Numbered from the stretch's first letter, positions 30,969-41,306 are shown. The stretch: DNA of 64,000 nucleotides from Hippopus hippopus (GCA_946811185.2 OX328103.1:1984001-2048000), one strand, 5' to 3'. The notes: generated by a model from the sequence alone, not told the origin. Made by a program: numbers and translations.

Positions 30969-31225
30969 TTAACTCTTTTTTTCAATCAATCCTGAATTTT
31001 AAAGACCTTGAAGAAGAAAGCTTTGGAGAACATTGTGGGAAAAAGACAAAATGCTTAAAGTTACCTGCAATTTTCTTCTTTTTCCACTATGTTTCAAAAG
31101 GTTTCCTACATCGGGATTTTGTTTGAGGGAAAAGGACAAAATGCTGGTTACCAGCTATTTCCTTCTTTTTCCACAATGCTTCAAAAGGTTTCTACCTCAG
31201 GAATGCTAGATCTTGGAAATGACTG
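30969..31225. mobile_element. TTAA-MITE of A-core-A form with duplicated core
   Basis: A arm left, then a core plus inverted A, then a second core plus inverted A (TTTCAAAAGGTTTCC and TTCAAAAGGTTTCTACC). About 100 bp tandem duplication. Confidence 0.7.
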
Positions 31226-31286
31226 AAGAGAAAATCTGTATCATAATCTACATCTGTTTAGGCTGATCTACCCGAGTTAAATAATC

Positions 31287-31372
31287 GAAATAACAGAGTG
31301 CAAATCTAAGATCAGAGTATATGATCAGACTTGTCACATAATGTAGTCTGTCATCATTAGATCTTCATTGTG
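31287..31372. repeat. Degenerate MITE-3
   Basis: CTAAGATCAGAGTATATGAT and TGTAGTCTGTCATCATTAGA. Confidence 0.5.
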
Positions 31373-31491
31373 CTGTTTTTTTTATAGGATATGCTCCTTT
31401 GCCTACAATTTCTTCTATTCCTACAATGTTTTCTAGATCCATTAACCAGCAAAAAATTAAAAGTTCATGAAGAAATGAAGTGTATTTAATG

Positions 31492-31667
31492 TTAAACATT
31501 TATCAAACAATTCAGAAATGTTAATGACCCTAAAGAGGAAGGTTTTTGAAACACCGTGGGAAAAGGAGAAAATGCTGGTTACCAGCATCTTCTCCTTTTC
31601 CAACCATGTTTTCAACAGCCTTCTTCCTTAGGGTCATTCAAAGACGGGATTGTTTGGCAAAGAGTTA
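31492..31667. mobile_element. TTAA-MITE of A-core-A form, complete
   Basis: 176 bp from TTAA to TTAA. Both sides carry CAAACAAT, GACCCTAAAG/GAAGAAGG in mirror order, so the whole element is one long inverted repeat. Confidence 0.85.
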
Positions 31668-31737
31668 AGTCAGGTCAAATTATAAGAGTAAAAATACAAA
31701 ATGCATGCAAAAGCACAACAAATCCGGGTTGAAAGAT

Positions 31738-31970
31738 TTAACTCTTTACCCCATGGCACAATTTTAGACTTATCCAAACCGAAAGCATTTCCAAATGACA
31801 AATAAAATGTGGCCAAAATGATTTGATTTTTCTATAAAAGATTAGAAAACATTGTGGGAAAACCAGAAAATGCTCAGGTTATCAGCATTTTCTCCTTTTC
31901 CCAAAATGTTTTCAGAAGACATAACTCTCGAAAGGTAGTCAAAAGTCGGGATTGTGTGGTAAAGGGTTAA
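31738..31970 (-). mobile_element. TTAA-MITE, reverse, complete
   Basis: Core centre expanded by AG (GCTCAGGTTATCAGC); both TTAA ends. Confidence 0.88.
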
Positions 31971-32490
31971 GCTCACATAACAGTTTCTCATCTTTAAATC
32001 GTGGGCATGCCTGGGGTACCATTCTTCTCATTTGACATTATTTTCAGAATCGTCGCAAAGTTCACATTAATGTTAATTTGTGACAATCGATCGAAAATGA
32101 AAACCTAACATTAATGACAGTAGCTGCCATAATTTGTAAAATTTATTTCAGTTACCCTCCGTCTTTTACGCTCCCATTTCAATTTTCCCAGAATTATCGT
32201 AATCTTACGTCACTTAATTCAAATGTGCCCTTTGTCTCCGGGAGACTAGGGGACAGTGGAAATTAAAACTTGTCACGTTATTATGGATAATTCTCCGTCG
32301 TAATTATATTTCGGCTTCCAGAATAGTAACCCTGCTTTCATCAAACTGTCAACACTTATGGCCGACACAAAGAACACAGTTGTAATCAAATGACCAATTA
32401 AGATGAAGTTAACTCACTTTTGCATTTGTATAATGTTGCATTCTCAACTGCCAAAACAAAAGAAATCTTTTGTTTCTTTAAATCAGTATT
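31971..32490. other. Repeat-free island
   Basis: Contains homeodomain-like CACATTAATGTTAATTTG, a CRE-like TTACGTCAC and CCGGGAGACTAGGGGACAG. Long, balanced and frame-poor, the profile expected of a conserved noncoding element. Confidence 0.5.
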
Positions 32491-32511
32491 TAAACCTTGT
32501 ACAAAAATACT

Positions 32512-32772
32512 GGACCATGCTCTGGGAAAAGGGTGTTTAACGCATCTGCAAAAAGTATCAACCTAGGTCAGCCTGCACAGTCCATGCAGGTTGACCTAGG
32601 TCGAAACTTTTTGCTATGGGTCTATTTACTGCATGTTGAAGGACCAGTGTATCTCATGATTCAGTTGGTTGCTAGACATTCTGGATTTTATGGATCTATA
32701 ATTGTGTGATGACTTGCTTGGTATATTGCATCATGGTGATGCATTAAGCCTCCTTTTCACAGACCATGACTC
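32512..32772. mobile_element. MITE-2, complete
   Basis: GGACCATGCTCTGGGAAAAG at left mirrors CACAGACCATGACTC at right. Left half holds ACCTAGGTCAGCCTGCAC paired with GTTGACCTAGGTCG. Confidence 0.8.
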
Positions 32773-32823
32773 AAATGAAATGGACATTCCTCATTCACTC
32801 CTAAAATTGCAAATATTGCTATT

Positions 32824-33055
32824 TTAACCCTGTACCAAACAACAAAATTTTTCGACAGGTCCAGTTCGAAAGCATTTGCAGACGATAAAATAAAAGTGGC
32901 GTTAATGAAAACATTTGTCCCTGATAGGGTAGAAAACATTAAGGGAAAAGGAGAAAATGCTGGTTACCAGCATTTTTCTCCTTTTCACGCAAGGTTTTCC
33001 AAAGCCTTCTTCCTTAAGGGTCGTTAAAAGACGGGATTGTGTTGTAAAGTGTTAA
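32824..33055 (-). mobile_element. TTAA-MITE, reverse, complete
   Basis: TTAACCCTGTACC start; core with one extra T; end TTGTAAAGTG then TTAA. Confidence 0.88.
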
Positions 33056-33059
33056 GACG

Positions 33060-33165
33060 CTTTGCAATTGTTCTGTGCAGTCTGATCTTGTCAAAATACC
33101 TGGTAGCGTAGTGGGAAGTGTAGATCAAAGATCAGGTTGCAGATTTGATTTATACTGTCCACAAA
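33060..33165. mobile_element. MITE-3 half copies
   Basis: TGCAGTCTGATCTTG then GTGTAGATCAAAGATCAGGT; order suggests two partial copies. Confidence 0.55.
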
Positions 33166-33190
33166 AAGGACCTAAACTAAATTTCAATCT

Positions 33191-33422
33191 TTAACACTTT
33201 ATCAAACAACAAAATTTTAGACCCCTCCAAATGGAAAGCATTTGCAGAAGACAAATCATGAGTGGCTATAAAAAAAAAAGGGTGTTTATTTGTTGATAGG
33301 GTAGAAAACATTGTGGAAAAAGGAGAAAATGCTGGTAACCAGCATTTTCTCCTTTTCCCACAATGGTTTCAAAAGCCTTCTCTCTCAGGGTTGTTAAAAC
33401 TCAGGATTGCGTAAAGGGTAAA
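33191..33422 (-). mobile_element. TTAA-MITE, reverse
   Basis: TTAACACTTTATC start; A10 run in the B arm; end lost five bases (TTGCGTAAAGGG). Confidence 0.88.
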
Positions 33423-33424
33423 TC

Positions 33425-33597
33425 TTGTAATGCAACATAAAATGTGGTTCATACTGTTGAGTTTTCATGGAAAGCTCAGAAAACAATGTGGGAAAAGGAG
33501 AAAATGCTGATAACCAGCATTTTCTCCTTTTCCCACAATGTTTTCAAATCCCTTTTGTTTAGGGTCATTAAAACACTGCACTGTGTGGTGAAGGGTT
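33425..33597 (-). mobile_element. TTAA-MITE, reverse, B end truncated
   Basis: Starts in AAATGTGGTTCATAC; core near-perfect; end GTGGTGAAGGGTTC. Confidence 0.8.
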
Positions 33598-33631
33598 CAG
33601 TATGGTTTAAATACAAGGATTTACCATGGTA

Positions 33632-33668
33632 AGTACAGAAAACATTGTGGAAAAAGGAGAAAATGCTT
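33632..33668. repeat. TTAA-MITE left-core fragment
   Basis: GAAAACATTGTGGAAAAAGG to AAAATGCT, then unrelated DNA: a cut at the palindrome centre. Confidence 0.65.
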
Positions 33669-34120
33669 CTCAATATAAATCCAATCATGAACTGACCTCA
33701 ACTATTCTGAATAAAACACGTACCCACGATCAAAGTAGCAAGAGTACTCACCTAAAAGTACCATCTTTCAGGGTTAAAAAACTCTATAATCCACAACTAA
33801 ACTCGACCTAATGTATTCTTTTAATCTTGAATATTACATGGCTGAAACTCCAATGATAATGAATAACAAGTGTTTTTCCTGTATCCATCAGATTTCAACA
33901 TTATCAAAAACTTGTCAATTTCATATCAAAAACTCCTACCTGCCAATCAAACTTTATATTCATTTCATGTTGCCGTCTAATTGGCCGACACAGATAAAAA
34001 TCTTTCAATTTTAAACCCCTCATTAAATGATGTTGAATAGAATTTGTGTTTCTTTCAAAATTTTCTTTTTATACATAGATAATTTTCTTTGCAACTGTTT
34101 CTCAGTAATATGTGTTAAAG
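33669..34120. other. Spacer
   Basis: AT-rich; nothing recognised. Confidence 0.35.
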
Positions 34121-34210
34121 TACCTTTGGTGTTGTGTGGTTTTGTTTTGGAGAGTGTAGATTAAGATGAGACTGCATGGTATGTACAGTCTGATCTTGAA
34201 TCTACATTAT
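34121..34210. mobile_element. MITE-3 copy
   Basis: GAGTGTAGATTAAGATGAGA pairs with CAGTCTGATCTTGAATCTAC. Confidence 0.65.
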
Positions 34211-34401
34211 TTAACCCTTTATAACACAATCTTGACATTTAATAAACCTGAAAAGAAAGCATTAGGAAACACTGTGGGAAAAGGAGGAAATGCTGGATTA
34301 CAGGCAGTTTTCCCACACTATCTGAGCAGTAGTTTATATGTCGTCTGCAAATACATTCAATTTGGTCCAGCCTAAAATTTTGCTGTTTGGTAAAGATTTA
34401 A
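34211..34401 (+). mobile_element. TTAA-MITE, forward, core deleted
   Basis: Both TTAA ends; the right core arm and start of B are missing. Confidence 0.8.
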
Positions 34402-34489
34402 TACTTAGATCATTGTGATCAAAGCGCTCTTAATGCCATTTTGTTTTTTCTTTCAAATGAAAATGTCTACTTTACTTGCTTAACCCTTT

Positions 34490-34708
34490 AACACACAATG
34501 CCGACTTTTAACGCCCCTGGAAAGGAAGGCTTTTGAAAACATTGTGGGAAAAGGAGAAAATGCTGGTAACCAGCATTTTCTCCTTTTCCCACAATGTTTT
34601 CTACCCTGTCAAAGAAACATGGTACCATTTGAGCCACCTTGAAATTGTCGTCTGCAAATGCTTTCAATTTGGACATGGCTAAAATTTTGTCGTCTGGTAA
34701 AGGGTTAA
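34490..34708 (+). mobile_element. TTAA-MITE, forward, near consensus
   Basis: Perfect core. The right TTAA is also the left TTAA of the next copy. Confidence 0.92.
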
Positions 34709-34910
34709 CCCTTTACCAAACAATTCTGTGTTTCAATGACCCTGAGGTAGAAGACCTTTGAAAATATTGATGGAAAAGGAGACAAAGCTGCAAAAATGTT
34801 TTTTCTATCCTTAAAAAAGATAATTCCATCATTTTATATACATATTTGTCATCTACAAATACTTTCGTTTTAGAATTGTTGAAAGTTCTGTGGTCTAGTA
34901 AGGAGTCAAA
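34705..34910 (+). mobile_element. TTAA-MITE, forward, core deleted
   Basis: Second of three head-to-tail copies; core reduced to TGGAAAAGGAGACAAAGCTG. Confidence 0.8.
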
Positions 34911-35125
34911 CCCTTTACCACACAGTCCCAAGTATTAACAACCTTTTAACAACCCTGAGAAAAAGGCTTTTTGAAAAAATTCCTGGTAACCAGTATTTTC
35001 TCCGTTTCCAACAATGTTTTTTACCCAATCAAGGGCAAATTACTGTCATTTTGGCAACCTAAAATTTTGACAACTGCAAATGCTTTCAATTTGGACCACT
35101 CTGAAATTTTGTTGTTGGAAAAGAA
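34907..35125 (+). mobile_element. TTAA-MITE, forward, left core arm deleted
   Basis: Third of three head-to-tail copies; A arm has TTTTAACAACC twice. Confidence 0.78.
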
Positions 35126-35260
35126 AAAAAAAACATTGAAAACTTAAAATAAGAGACAAAAACATTCCTAGCCAACTGAAGAATACAGGGAAAAAGATTA
35201 AAAATATATTTGCTTACATATCTGATGATTATCTGAATCTGATATCATCTTCATACAAGT

Positions 35261-35880
35261 GTCATTTGTCATTCATATTTCATAATCTTGTCGTGATAAA
35301 AATGTTCATTTTAACTCTTCCACTGCTAAGCTTTTGCAGATGGTTTAGATCAAGATCAGACTGCACAAAACATGCAGTCTGATCTTTGATCTACACCATC
35401 CGCTCTCTGGTACCATATGTCATTCATACTTCATAATTTTGTCATGATAAAAACCTTCATTTTCTAAACTCTTTCTCTGTCAGTGTTGCTTTGGATAGCT
35501 TTTTCGGAGAGCATAGATTAAGATCAGACTCCACATAACATGCAGTCTGATCTTTGATCTACACCGTCCGCTACCTAATTTTAATGTACTCCTGTCATTT
35601 GTCATTCAAATTTTATAATCTTGTCATGATAAAAACGTTTATTTAAACTTGTTCACAGCTGCTAGCTATTGCGGATGCTGTAGATCAAGATCAGACTGCA
35701 CAGAATATGCAGTCTGATCTTTCGCTACCTGATGTCATTTGTTATCCATATTTCACAATCTTGTCATGATAAAAACATTCAGTTTAACTCTCTCTCTGTC
35801 AATGTTGCTTTGGAAAGCTTTTGTGGATGGCGTAGATCAAGATCAGACTGTGCAAAACATGCAGTCATGCACTGTTACCG
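35261..35880 (+). repeat. Four tandem MITE-3 units
   Basis: Each unit has ATAATCTTGTCATGATAAAA, an AACTCTTTCTCTGTCA-like stretch, and the TAGATCAAGATCAGACTGCA palindrome. Unit starts near 35268, 35419, 35601 and 35741 (spacing 151, 182, 140). Confidence 0.85.
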
Positions 35881-35883
35881 GTG

Positions 35884-36118
35884 CTTCACTTATTATTCTT
35901 CCTAAGCCACTGGCTGCTTTCCCACATTCCCATTGAAACAATGATCATCCTTGACAGGAATGAATCCTGTCACAAGGACTATCATCAATCCTCTGAAAGT
36001 AACTGGGTAAGCTGCTCAGGATTCGAACTAGGGACCCCTCTGTTCTCAAGTCCTGTATGCTACCAACTGGGTTACCGGGGCTGGGCTCATACCGGTTTGA
36101 CTGTATTTTATGAGATTA
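35884..36118 (-). mobile_element. 5' part of a tRNA-headed SINE
   Basis: Minus strand: TACCAACTGGGTTACC-type head (A box damaged), B box GGATTCGAAC-like, then the block shared with 27150-27300. The 3' domain is absent. Confidence 0.7.
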
Positions 36119-36129
36119 CCTGAGGACAT

Positions 36130-36910
36130 ATGGCCATTAATTCTCTATCTTTTTTCCTACACCTACAGAAAGAAAATCTGAATTTCACTTTAAGAAACTT
36201 TGGCAGGTGACAAACAAGCATCTTAAAAGATGAGGAAGAAAAGCGTTAACTTTCAAAATCTACCAAGGTGGCAAAAAACATCGGAGGTAAGCAATAATAA
36301 TCTCCCTTTGTCAGACTGTCTTTGATGTATGTCACCCTACTCTATAATTTCCAGTGTTTAGACGGATGATTCAGCCGAGCTATGTAATTATCTGTTTGAA
36401 GTTTTTTGATGTTGCCAGATTATAATTTATGCAGATTTATAAAAACCTAACATGAACCACTCCAGGGTAGATTTGTCTGTGTTTATTACACAATCCTCGG
36501 TTGATGGGCTGAGCCGTAATTTCTTCATGTAGACGCATTTTAATGGTCACAAACAATTGAAAACAAAGCGACTTTTTGACAAGTTGGTCATTTTGAGCAA
36601 TTTTTTTGAAAACTTTAGTTACAATTTTTTGGCGTAGCTGAATGTTCTGGCATTTGAACTACTTTTTGGTACTTATAACGAATGAATAAACAGAAATTTG
36701 TGATTGGTCAAAACTGTAGACAATTGTTTATTCTAAGGGACCCTGTGGTCAAAGATGTAAACATGTTTATTCTAAGGGCCTGCCTTATATTAGCTGGCAA
36801 ATTTATGCGTTCTATCTTTTTTATTTAAAAGATATTTCCTGTTTCATCGTCTCAGCACTAGACAGAATTTTATTCCTCAAACATTTATTAATCAAACATT
36901 TTAATTTTCT
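36130..36910. other. Repeat-free island
   Basis: 36300-36560 is balanced and includes AGATTATAATTTATGCAG and GATGGGCTGAGCCGTAATTT; 36560-36900 is AT-rich. No coding frame. Confidence 0.45.
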
Positions 36911-36920
36911 GAGAAGGCTT

Positions 36921-37146
36921 TTAACCCTTTACTGCACAATGCGGACTTTCAATGACCTCAGGAATGAAGCCTTTTGAAAACATTGTGTGAAAAGGAGAAA
37001 ATGCTGGTAACCAGCATTTTCTCCTTTTCACACAATGTTTTCTACCCTAAAGAAAAATTGCACCATTTGAGCCACACAGAAATTGTTGTCTGCAAATGCT
37101 TTCAATTTGGACAAAACTAAAATTTTGTCGTCTGGTAAAGGGTTAA
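36921..37146 (+). mobile_element. TTAA-MITE, forward, complete
   Basis: The core has matching changes in both arms (TGTGTGAAAAGG and CCTTTTCACACA), so pairing is kept although sequence differs from consensus. Confidence 0.92.
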
Positions 37147-37229
37147 CCCTTTTCCAAACAAGGCCGAGTTTTCAAAACCCTGAAGATGATAGTCTTTCAA
37201 AACATAGTGTGAAAAGGAGAAAATGCATG
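37143..37229 (+). mobile_element. TTAA-MITE half copy (A plus left core)
   Basis: Shares TTAA with the previous copy and is cut at AAAATGC, where MITE-3 sequence begins. Confidence 0.75.
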
Positions 37230-37350
37230 TTCTGTGCAGTCTGATCTTGACTGAGTACTTTGACCATAAAGGCGCTTTAGGAAGCTGATAGTGTTGAAAC
37301 AAGATCAAACATTACATTCTGTGCAGTCTAATGTTGATCTAATTTGTTCT
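37228..37350. mobile_element. Two partial MITE-3 cores
   Basis: CATGTTCTGTGCAGTCTGAT and TTCTGTGCAGTCTAATGTTG. Confidence 0.55.
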
Positions 37351-37483
37351 ATGTATGAAGCAATGCTTTCTTGACTTTGTCTAAAAAAAATTTGTTTGGT
37401 GGCAAAATTTGTCTGTTCAGCCTTTTCATGGGGTTTGCAAGCTACCAGTTGCAAGTTTGACACCCAGAAATTTCCACAGGATT

Positions 37484-37709
37484 TTAATCCTTTACTACAC
37501 AACAAAATTTAACACTTGCCCAAATCCAATGCATATGCTTATGTCAAATTAAATATGGCTAAATTTGTGGATGCAGTCTTTGATGGACTAGAAAACATTG
37601 TGGAAAAAGGAGAAAATGCTGGTTACCAGCATTTTCTCTTTTTCCACAATGTTTTCAAGTCTTCTTTCTCTAGGTCATAAAAAGTCGGAATTGTATCGTA
37701 GAGGGTTAA
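37484..37709 (-). mobile_element. TTAA-MITE, reverse, complete
   Basis: Core with paired changes (GTGGAAAAAGG and TTTTTCCAC); ends TTAATCCTTTACT and GTAGAGGG-TTAA. Confidence 0.88.
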
Positions 37710-37876
37710 GAGACACTGGGACAGGATTTATTCCATGTTTTACAATCTACTGCATGCAGCAGACATGAATCGTCACAATTACCCCACCCCACAATCTTTT
37801 TATCACTGTACAGAACAAAAGAAATAATAATGATGCAATACTCAGAAAAAGAGGAAAAAATAACTGCTAGACGCCC

Positions 37877-38114
37877 GTAACCCTTTATCATACAATCCAG
37901 ACGTTTAACAACTCTGAAGAAGAAGGCTTTTGAAGTAACTGTGGGAAAAGGAAAAAATTGCTGGTAACCAGTTACCAGCATTTTCTCCTTTTCCCACAAA
38001 GTTTTCTACCCAATCAAGGACAATTTTGCCATTTCAGCCACCTTTAATTCCTCATCTGTAAATGCTTTCAGTTTGGACAAGTCTTAAAATTTTGTCGCTT
38101 GGGAAAGACTTTAA
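37877..38114 (+). mobile_element. TTAA-MITE, forward, expanded core tip
   Basis: Core tip reads CTGGTAACCAGTTACCAGC, a small inverted duplication of the loop. Confidence 0.85.
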
Positions 38115-38204
38115 CCATTAGAGTGCCAAATAAACCCCATACACATTTTTAATCAAGAAAAAAGACCTAAATCATTGCAGTTCCAACGCTGCTTTTGTCC
38201 AATG

Positions 38205-38290
38205 TCTAAGCAAAGCAGTGTAAATCAAAGATCAGACTGCATGTTTTGTGCAGTCTGATCTTGATCTACACTGGCTGCAAGAGCAACTAC
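38205..38290. mobile_element. MITE-3 copy
   Basis: GTGTAAATCAAAGATCAGAC pairs with GTCTGATCTTGATCTACAC. Confidence 0.75.
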
Positions 38291-38424
38291 AGTTGTAAAA
38301 GGGTTACAATAAAGCACTAAAGAATCATAATTCATTATAATTGCAACATGAAACAGACATGAGGGTGTAAAATTCTAACTTTCTCTCAGCATTCAAATCT
38401 CCCCCACCTAACTGACTGAAGAAG

Positions 38425-38585
38425 TAACCTTTTACAACACATTCCCTGAAAGAGAAGGCTTTTCAAAACATTGTGAGGAAAAGGAGAAAATGCTGGTAAC
38501 CAGCATTTTCTCCTTTGCCCACAATGTTTTCTATTCTATCAGACAGAAATCATCATTTTAGCAACACCGATTTTGTCGTCTGAAT
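38425..38585 (+). mobile_element. TTAA-MITE, forward, B end truncated
   Basis: First unit of a tandem duplication; B arm stops at TTTTGTCGTCTGAATCC. Confidence 0.8.
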
Positions 38586-38613
38586 CCTCCCCCCCATCTA
38601 ACAACTGAAGAAG

Positions 38614-38830
38614 TAACAGTTTACCACACAATCCCTGAAACAGAAGCTTTTCAAAACATTGTGGGAAAAGGAGAAAATGCTGGTAACCAGCATTTTTCTG
38701 CTTTTGCTGCAATGTTTTATATTCTATTAAAGACAGAAATCATCCTTTAAGCAGTGTTTAATTTGTCGTCTGCAAATACTTTCAATTTGGTTCAGGCCAA
38801 AATTTTGTCCTTTGGTAAAGAGGTAATCTG
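38614..38830 (+). mobile_element. TTAA-MITE, forward
   Basis: Second unit, with the B arm intact to GGTAAAGAGGTAA; the right core arm is altered (CTGCTTTTGCTGC). Confidence 0.82.
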
Positions 38831-38897
38831 TCTATATTTTTGTTTGTGTTACATGTGTGTGTTTGCAGGTTCAAAGAAAATAGTTCCTGCCTTTTTT

Positions 38898-39049
38898 ATA
38901 ACCCTTTACCAAACAATCCCTTGGTCCAATGACCGTAAAGACCGCTTTTAAAAATGCTAGTTACCAGCATATTGTTCATAAATATCCACGATGTTTTCTA
39001 CCCTATCACAAATAAATACCATCAATTAAGCCCAATTTAACTTGTCGAC
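38898..39049 (+). mobile_element. TTAA-MITE, forward, both core and B end damaged
   Basis: A arm present, left core arm lost, B arm to CTTGTCGACTG. Confidence 0.7.
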
Positions 39050-39140
39050 TGTTTACCAGCAATGTTCTCTTTTTCCCTTGATATTTTCAATCAACCTTCT
39101 TTGATAGGGTTGTTAAAATTTGCACGACTATATAGCAAAG
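39050..39140 (-). mobile_element. TTAA-MITE half copy (core plus A)
   Basis: Begins TTTACCAGCAATG and ends TAGCAAAGG; orientation opposite to the neighbour it joins. Confidence 0.65.
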
Positions 39141-39142
39141 GT

Positions 39143-39368
39143 ATGACTGTTTGCTAAACAATTTCTGGTTTTAAAGACCTTGAGGGGCAAGGCTTTTGAA
39201 AACAATTTGGGAAAAGAAGAAAATGCTCTTAACCAGCATTTTCTCCTTTTTCCCAAAATGTTTTCTACCTTTTCTTTGGGAATTTTCACCATTGGTGTCA
39301 TATTTGTCATATGCTACTGCTTTCGATATGGGTACGTTTACATTTTTGTCGCCTGGCAGAGAGTTGAA
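39143..39368 (+). mobile_element. TTAA-MITE, forward
   Basis: Core tip changed to GCTCTTAACCAGC; B end GGCAGAGAGTTGA. Confidence 0.8.
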
Positions 39369-39419
39369 TTATATTTTTTTATTGGTATGCATAGAAAATC
39401 GAACATGTCACAGCCATAT

Positions 39420-39648
39420 TTAACCCTTTACCACACAATCCTGAGTTTTAACGACCCTGAGGAAGAAGCCTTATGAAAACATTGTGGGAAAAGGAGAAAA
39501 TGCTGGTAACTAGCATTTTCTCCTTTTCCCACAATGTCTTCTATCTTATCAAAGACAGAAATCATCACTTGAGCCACATTTATTTTGTCGTCTGCAAATG
39601 CTTTCAATTTGGTGGAGTTCAAAAAACTGTTGTTTGGTAAAGAGTTAA
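39420..39648 (+). mobile_element. TTAA-MITE, forward, near consensus
   Basis: Perfect outer core; both TTAA ends. Followed at once by another B end, so it may be nested in a B arm. Confidence 0.9.
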
Positions 39649-39716
39649 TTAGTCGTCTGCAACAGTTTTGCTTTCAGTTTGAATGCGTCTACATTTTTGT
39701 CGTCTGGCAAAGCGTT
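39649..39716 (+). repeat. TTAA-MITE B-end fragment
   Basis: TTAGTCGTCTGCAAC to GTCTGGCAAAGCG; likely the right part of a host copy. Confidence 0.65.
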
Positions 39717-39761
39717 ATACAGTATTTTCATCGGTATGAAAAGAAAATTGAACACTAAGTC

Positions 39762-40146
39762 AAATAAACAATAATCAAATATAACAAAATGATTGAACAA
39801 TACTAATTATAGGATGATTTAAAAGCTTGTTATTTGAAATAGTAACACTAACTTGTAAACAGCTATAAGTCTTCCCCCACATCAAAGATGAAGAAAATCA
39901 TGCTTGAAATTGGACGGAAGGATATATCATTTTTGATGCATCTACTGACGTCTTTTCTTTTTTTTTCAAATTTTACTGATATTTTTCATTGCATCATTTT
40001 TGCTATTTTGAGCATCTTTCACAAAAAAACAAGTGAAAACATGTAACTGCACTGAACTGATACTACCCTCCCCTATCCTTCCCCACCCCCAACATGCATT
40101 GAATCTTATGAAATAATGGGGGACTATTTACTTCCAGTTGTATTGG
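39762..40146. other. Spacer
   Basis: No repeat recognised; T tract near 39960 and C-rich patch near 40080. Confidence 0.35.
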
Positions 40147-40383
40147 TAGCAACACCTGACTTATTCATGCGAGTCCTGGGTCTCATCAGTTCTAGGCTTG
40201 AGTTCTGAAGTGGCAGCTCAAGGACACACCAACAAAAAAAAGAGTGCCTCACATGAAGATCTAACCAGGGACCTCCAAGATTCCAATCCACTGCTGCGCT
40301 TACAAGCACACGATCCCTCTGATGGAAGGACAGGGGTACAACACCTAAACAATATCCATTCATCCAATAGTAGCAACGCCTGA
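40147..40383 (-). mobile_element. Unidentified insertion with 13-bp direct repeats
   Basis: TAGCAACACCTGA (40147) and TAGCAACGCCTGA (40371) bracket 211 bp. The minus strand has GGTCCCTGGTTAGATC, weakly B-box-like. No poly-A or inverted ends. Confidence 0.5.
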
Positions 40384-40477
40384 TAACTTATGGGTCACCA
40401 AAGAAACCCAACAGACATGAATTAATTTTTAAGTCTACAAAATTGATAAGACCCAAATAAATTTCAATGGTTGCATT

Positions 40478-40590
40478 TGACTGGTGTTTCAGCATGGTGG
40501 ACAGATTTTGTGCAGTCTGATCTTGATCTACACAGGTCACAAAACGCATAATAGTTGTGAAAGGCGCTTGAAGGGTGAAGTGTCATAATA
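40478..40590. mobile_element. MITE-3 half copy
   Basis: TTTTGTGCAGTCTGATCTTG, then the same right flank as 1-48. Confidence 0.55.
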
Positions 40591-40702
40591 AACAAATCAA
40601 ATTGTGCTTGAAATATGACGCGGCATACATCGTCTGCAATATGCTTAGTAATCCAACAACAATCTTTGATCACTCCTAATGTTCCATGACTTTTCTTCTA
40701 TA

Positions 40703-40932
40703 ACTAACCCTTTATCACACATTCCTGAGTTTGAAAGACCCTGAAGAATATAGCTTTTGAAAGCATTGTCGGAAAAGGAGAAAATGCTGGTAACCAGCAT
40801 TTTCTCCTTTTCCCACAATGTTTTCTCTGCTACCAAAGACAAAAACCATCATTTGAGCTACATTTACTTTGTTGTCTGCAAGTGCTTTCAATTTGGTCCA
40901 GTCTAAAATTTTGTCGTGTGGTAAAGAATTAA
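40703..40932 (+). mobile_element. TTAA-MITE, forward, complete
   Basis: ACCCTTTATCACAC start; core with GTCGG; right TTAA shared with the next copy. Confidence 0.9.
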
Positions 40933-41073
40933 CTACCTTCCAGCAGACGACTAAATTTTAAGCATTTTTAAATTGAAAGTATTTGCAGACGACAAACTGA
41001 ATAAAGCTGGAATGGCTGGATTTGGCTATGAAGGAGTAGAAAACATTGTGGGAAAAGGAGAAAATGCTCTTAA
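40929..41073 (-). mobile_element. TTAA-MITE half copy (B plus left core)
   Basis: Stops exactly at the core centre (AAAATGCTC), where the next copy's TTAA follows. Confidence 0.75.
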
Positions 41074-41306
41074 CACCCTACACGGAGACCGAATTTTAGA
41101 CATTTCCAAATTGAATGAATTTGCACATGACATATTCAATATGGCTTGAATGGTTGGATTTGGCAATGAAAGTATAGAAACCAATGTTGGCAATTAGGAG
41201 AAAATGCTGTTTTACAGGCATTTTCTACTTTTTCTGCACTGTTTTCAATTCAAAACCCATCTTCCTCAGGATTGTCATCACACTGGATTATCTTAGTAAA
41301 GGGTTA
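41070..41306 (-). mobile_element. TTAA-MITE, reverse
   Basis: Start TTAACACCCTACACGGAG; core diverged; end AGTAAAGGG then TTAA. Confidence 0.8.
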
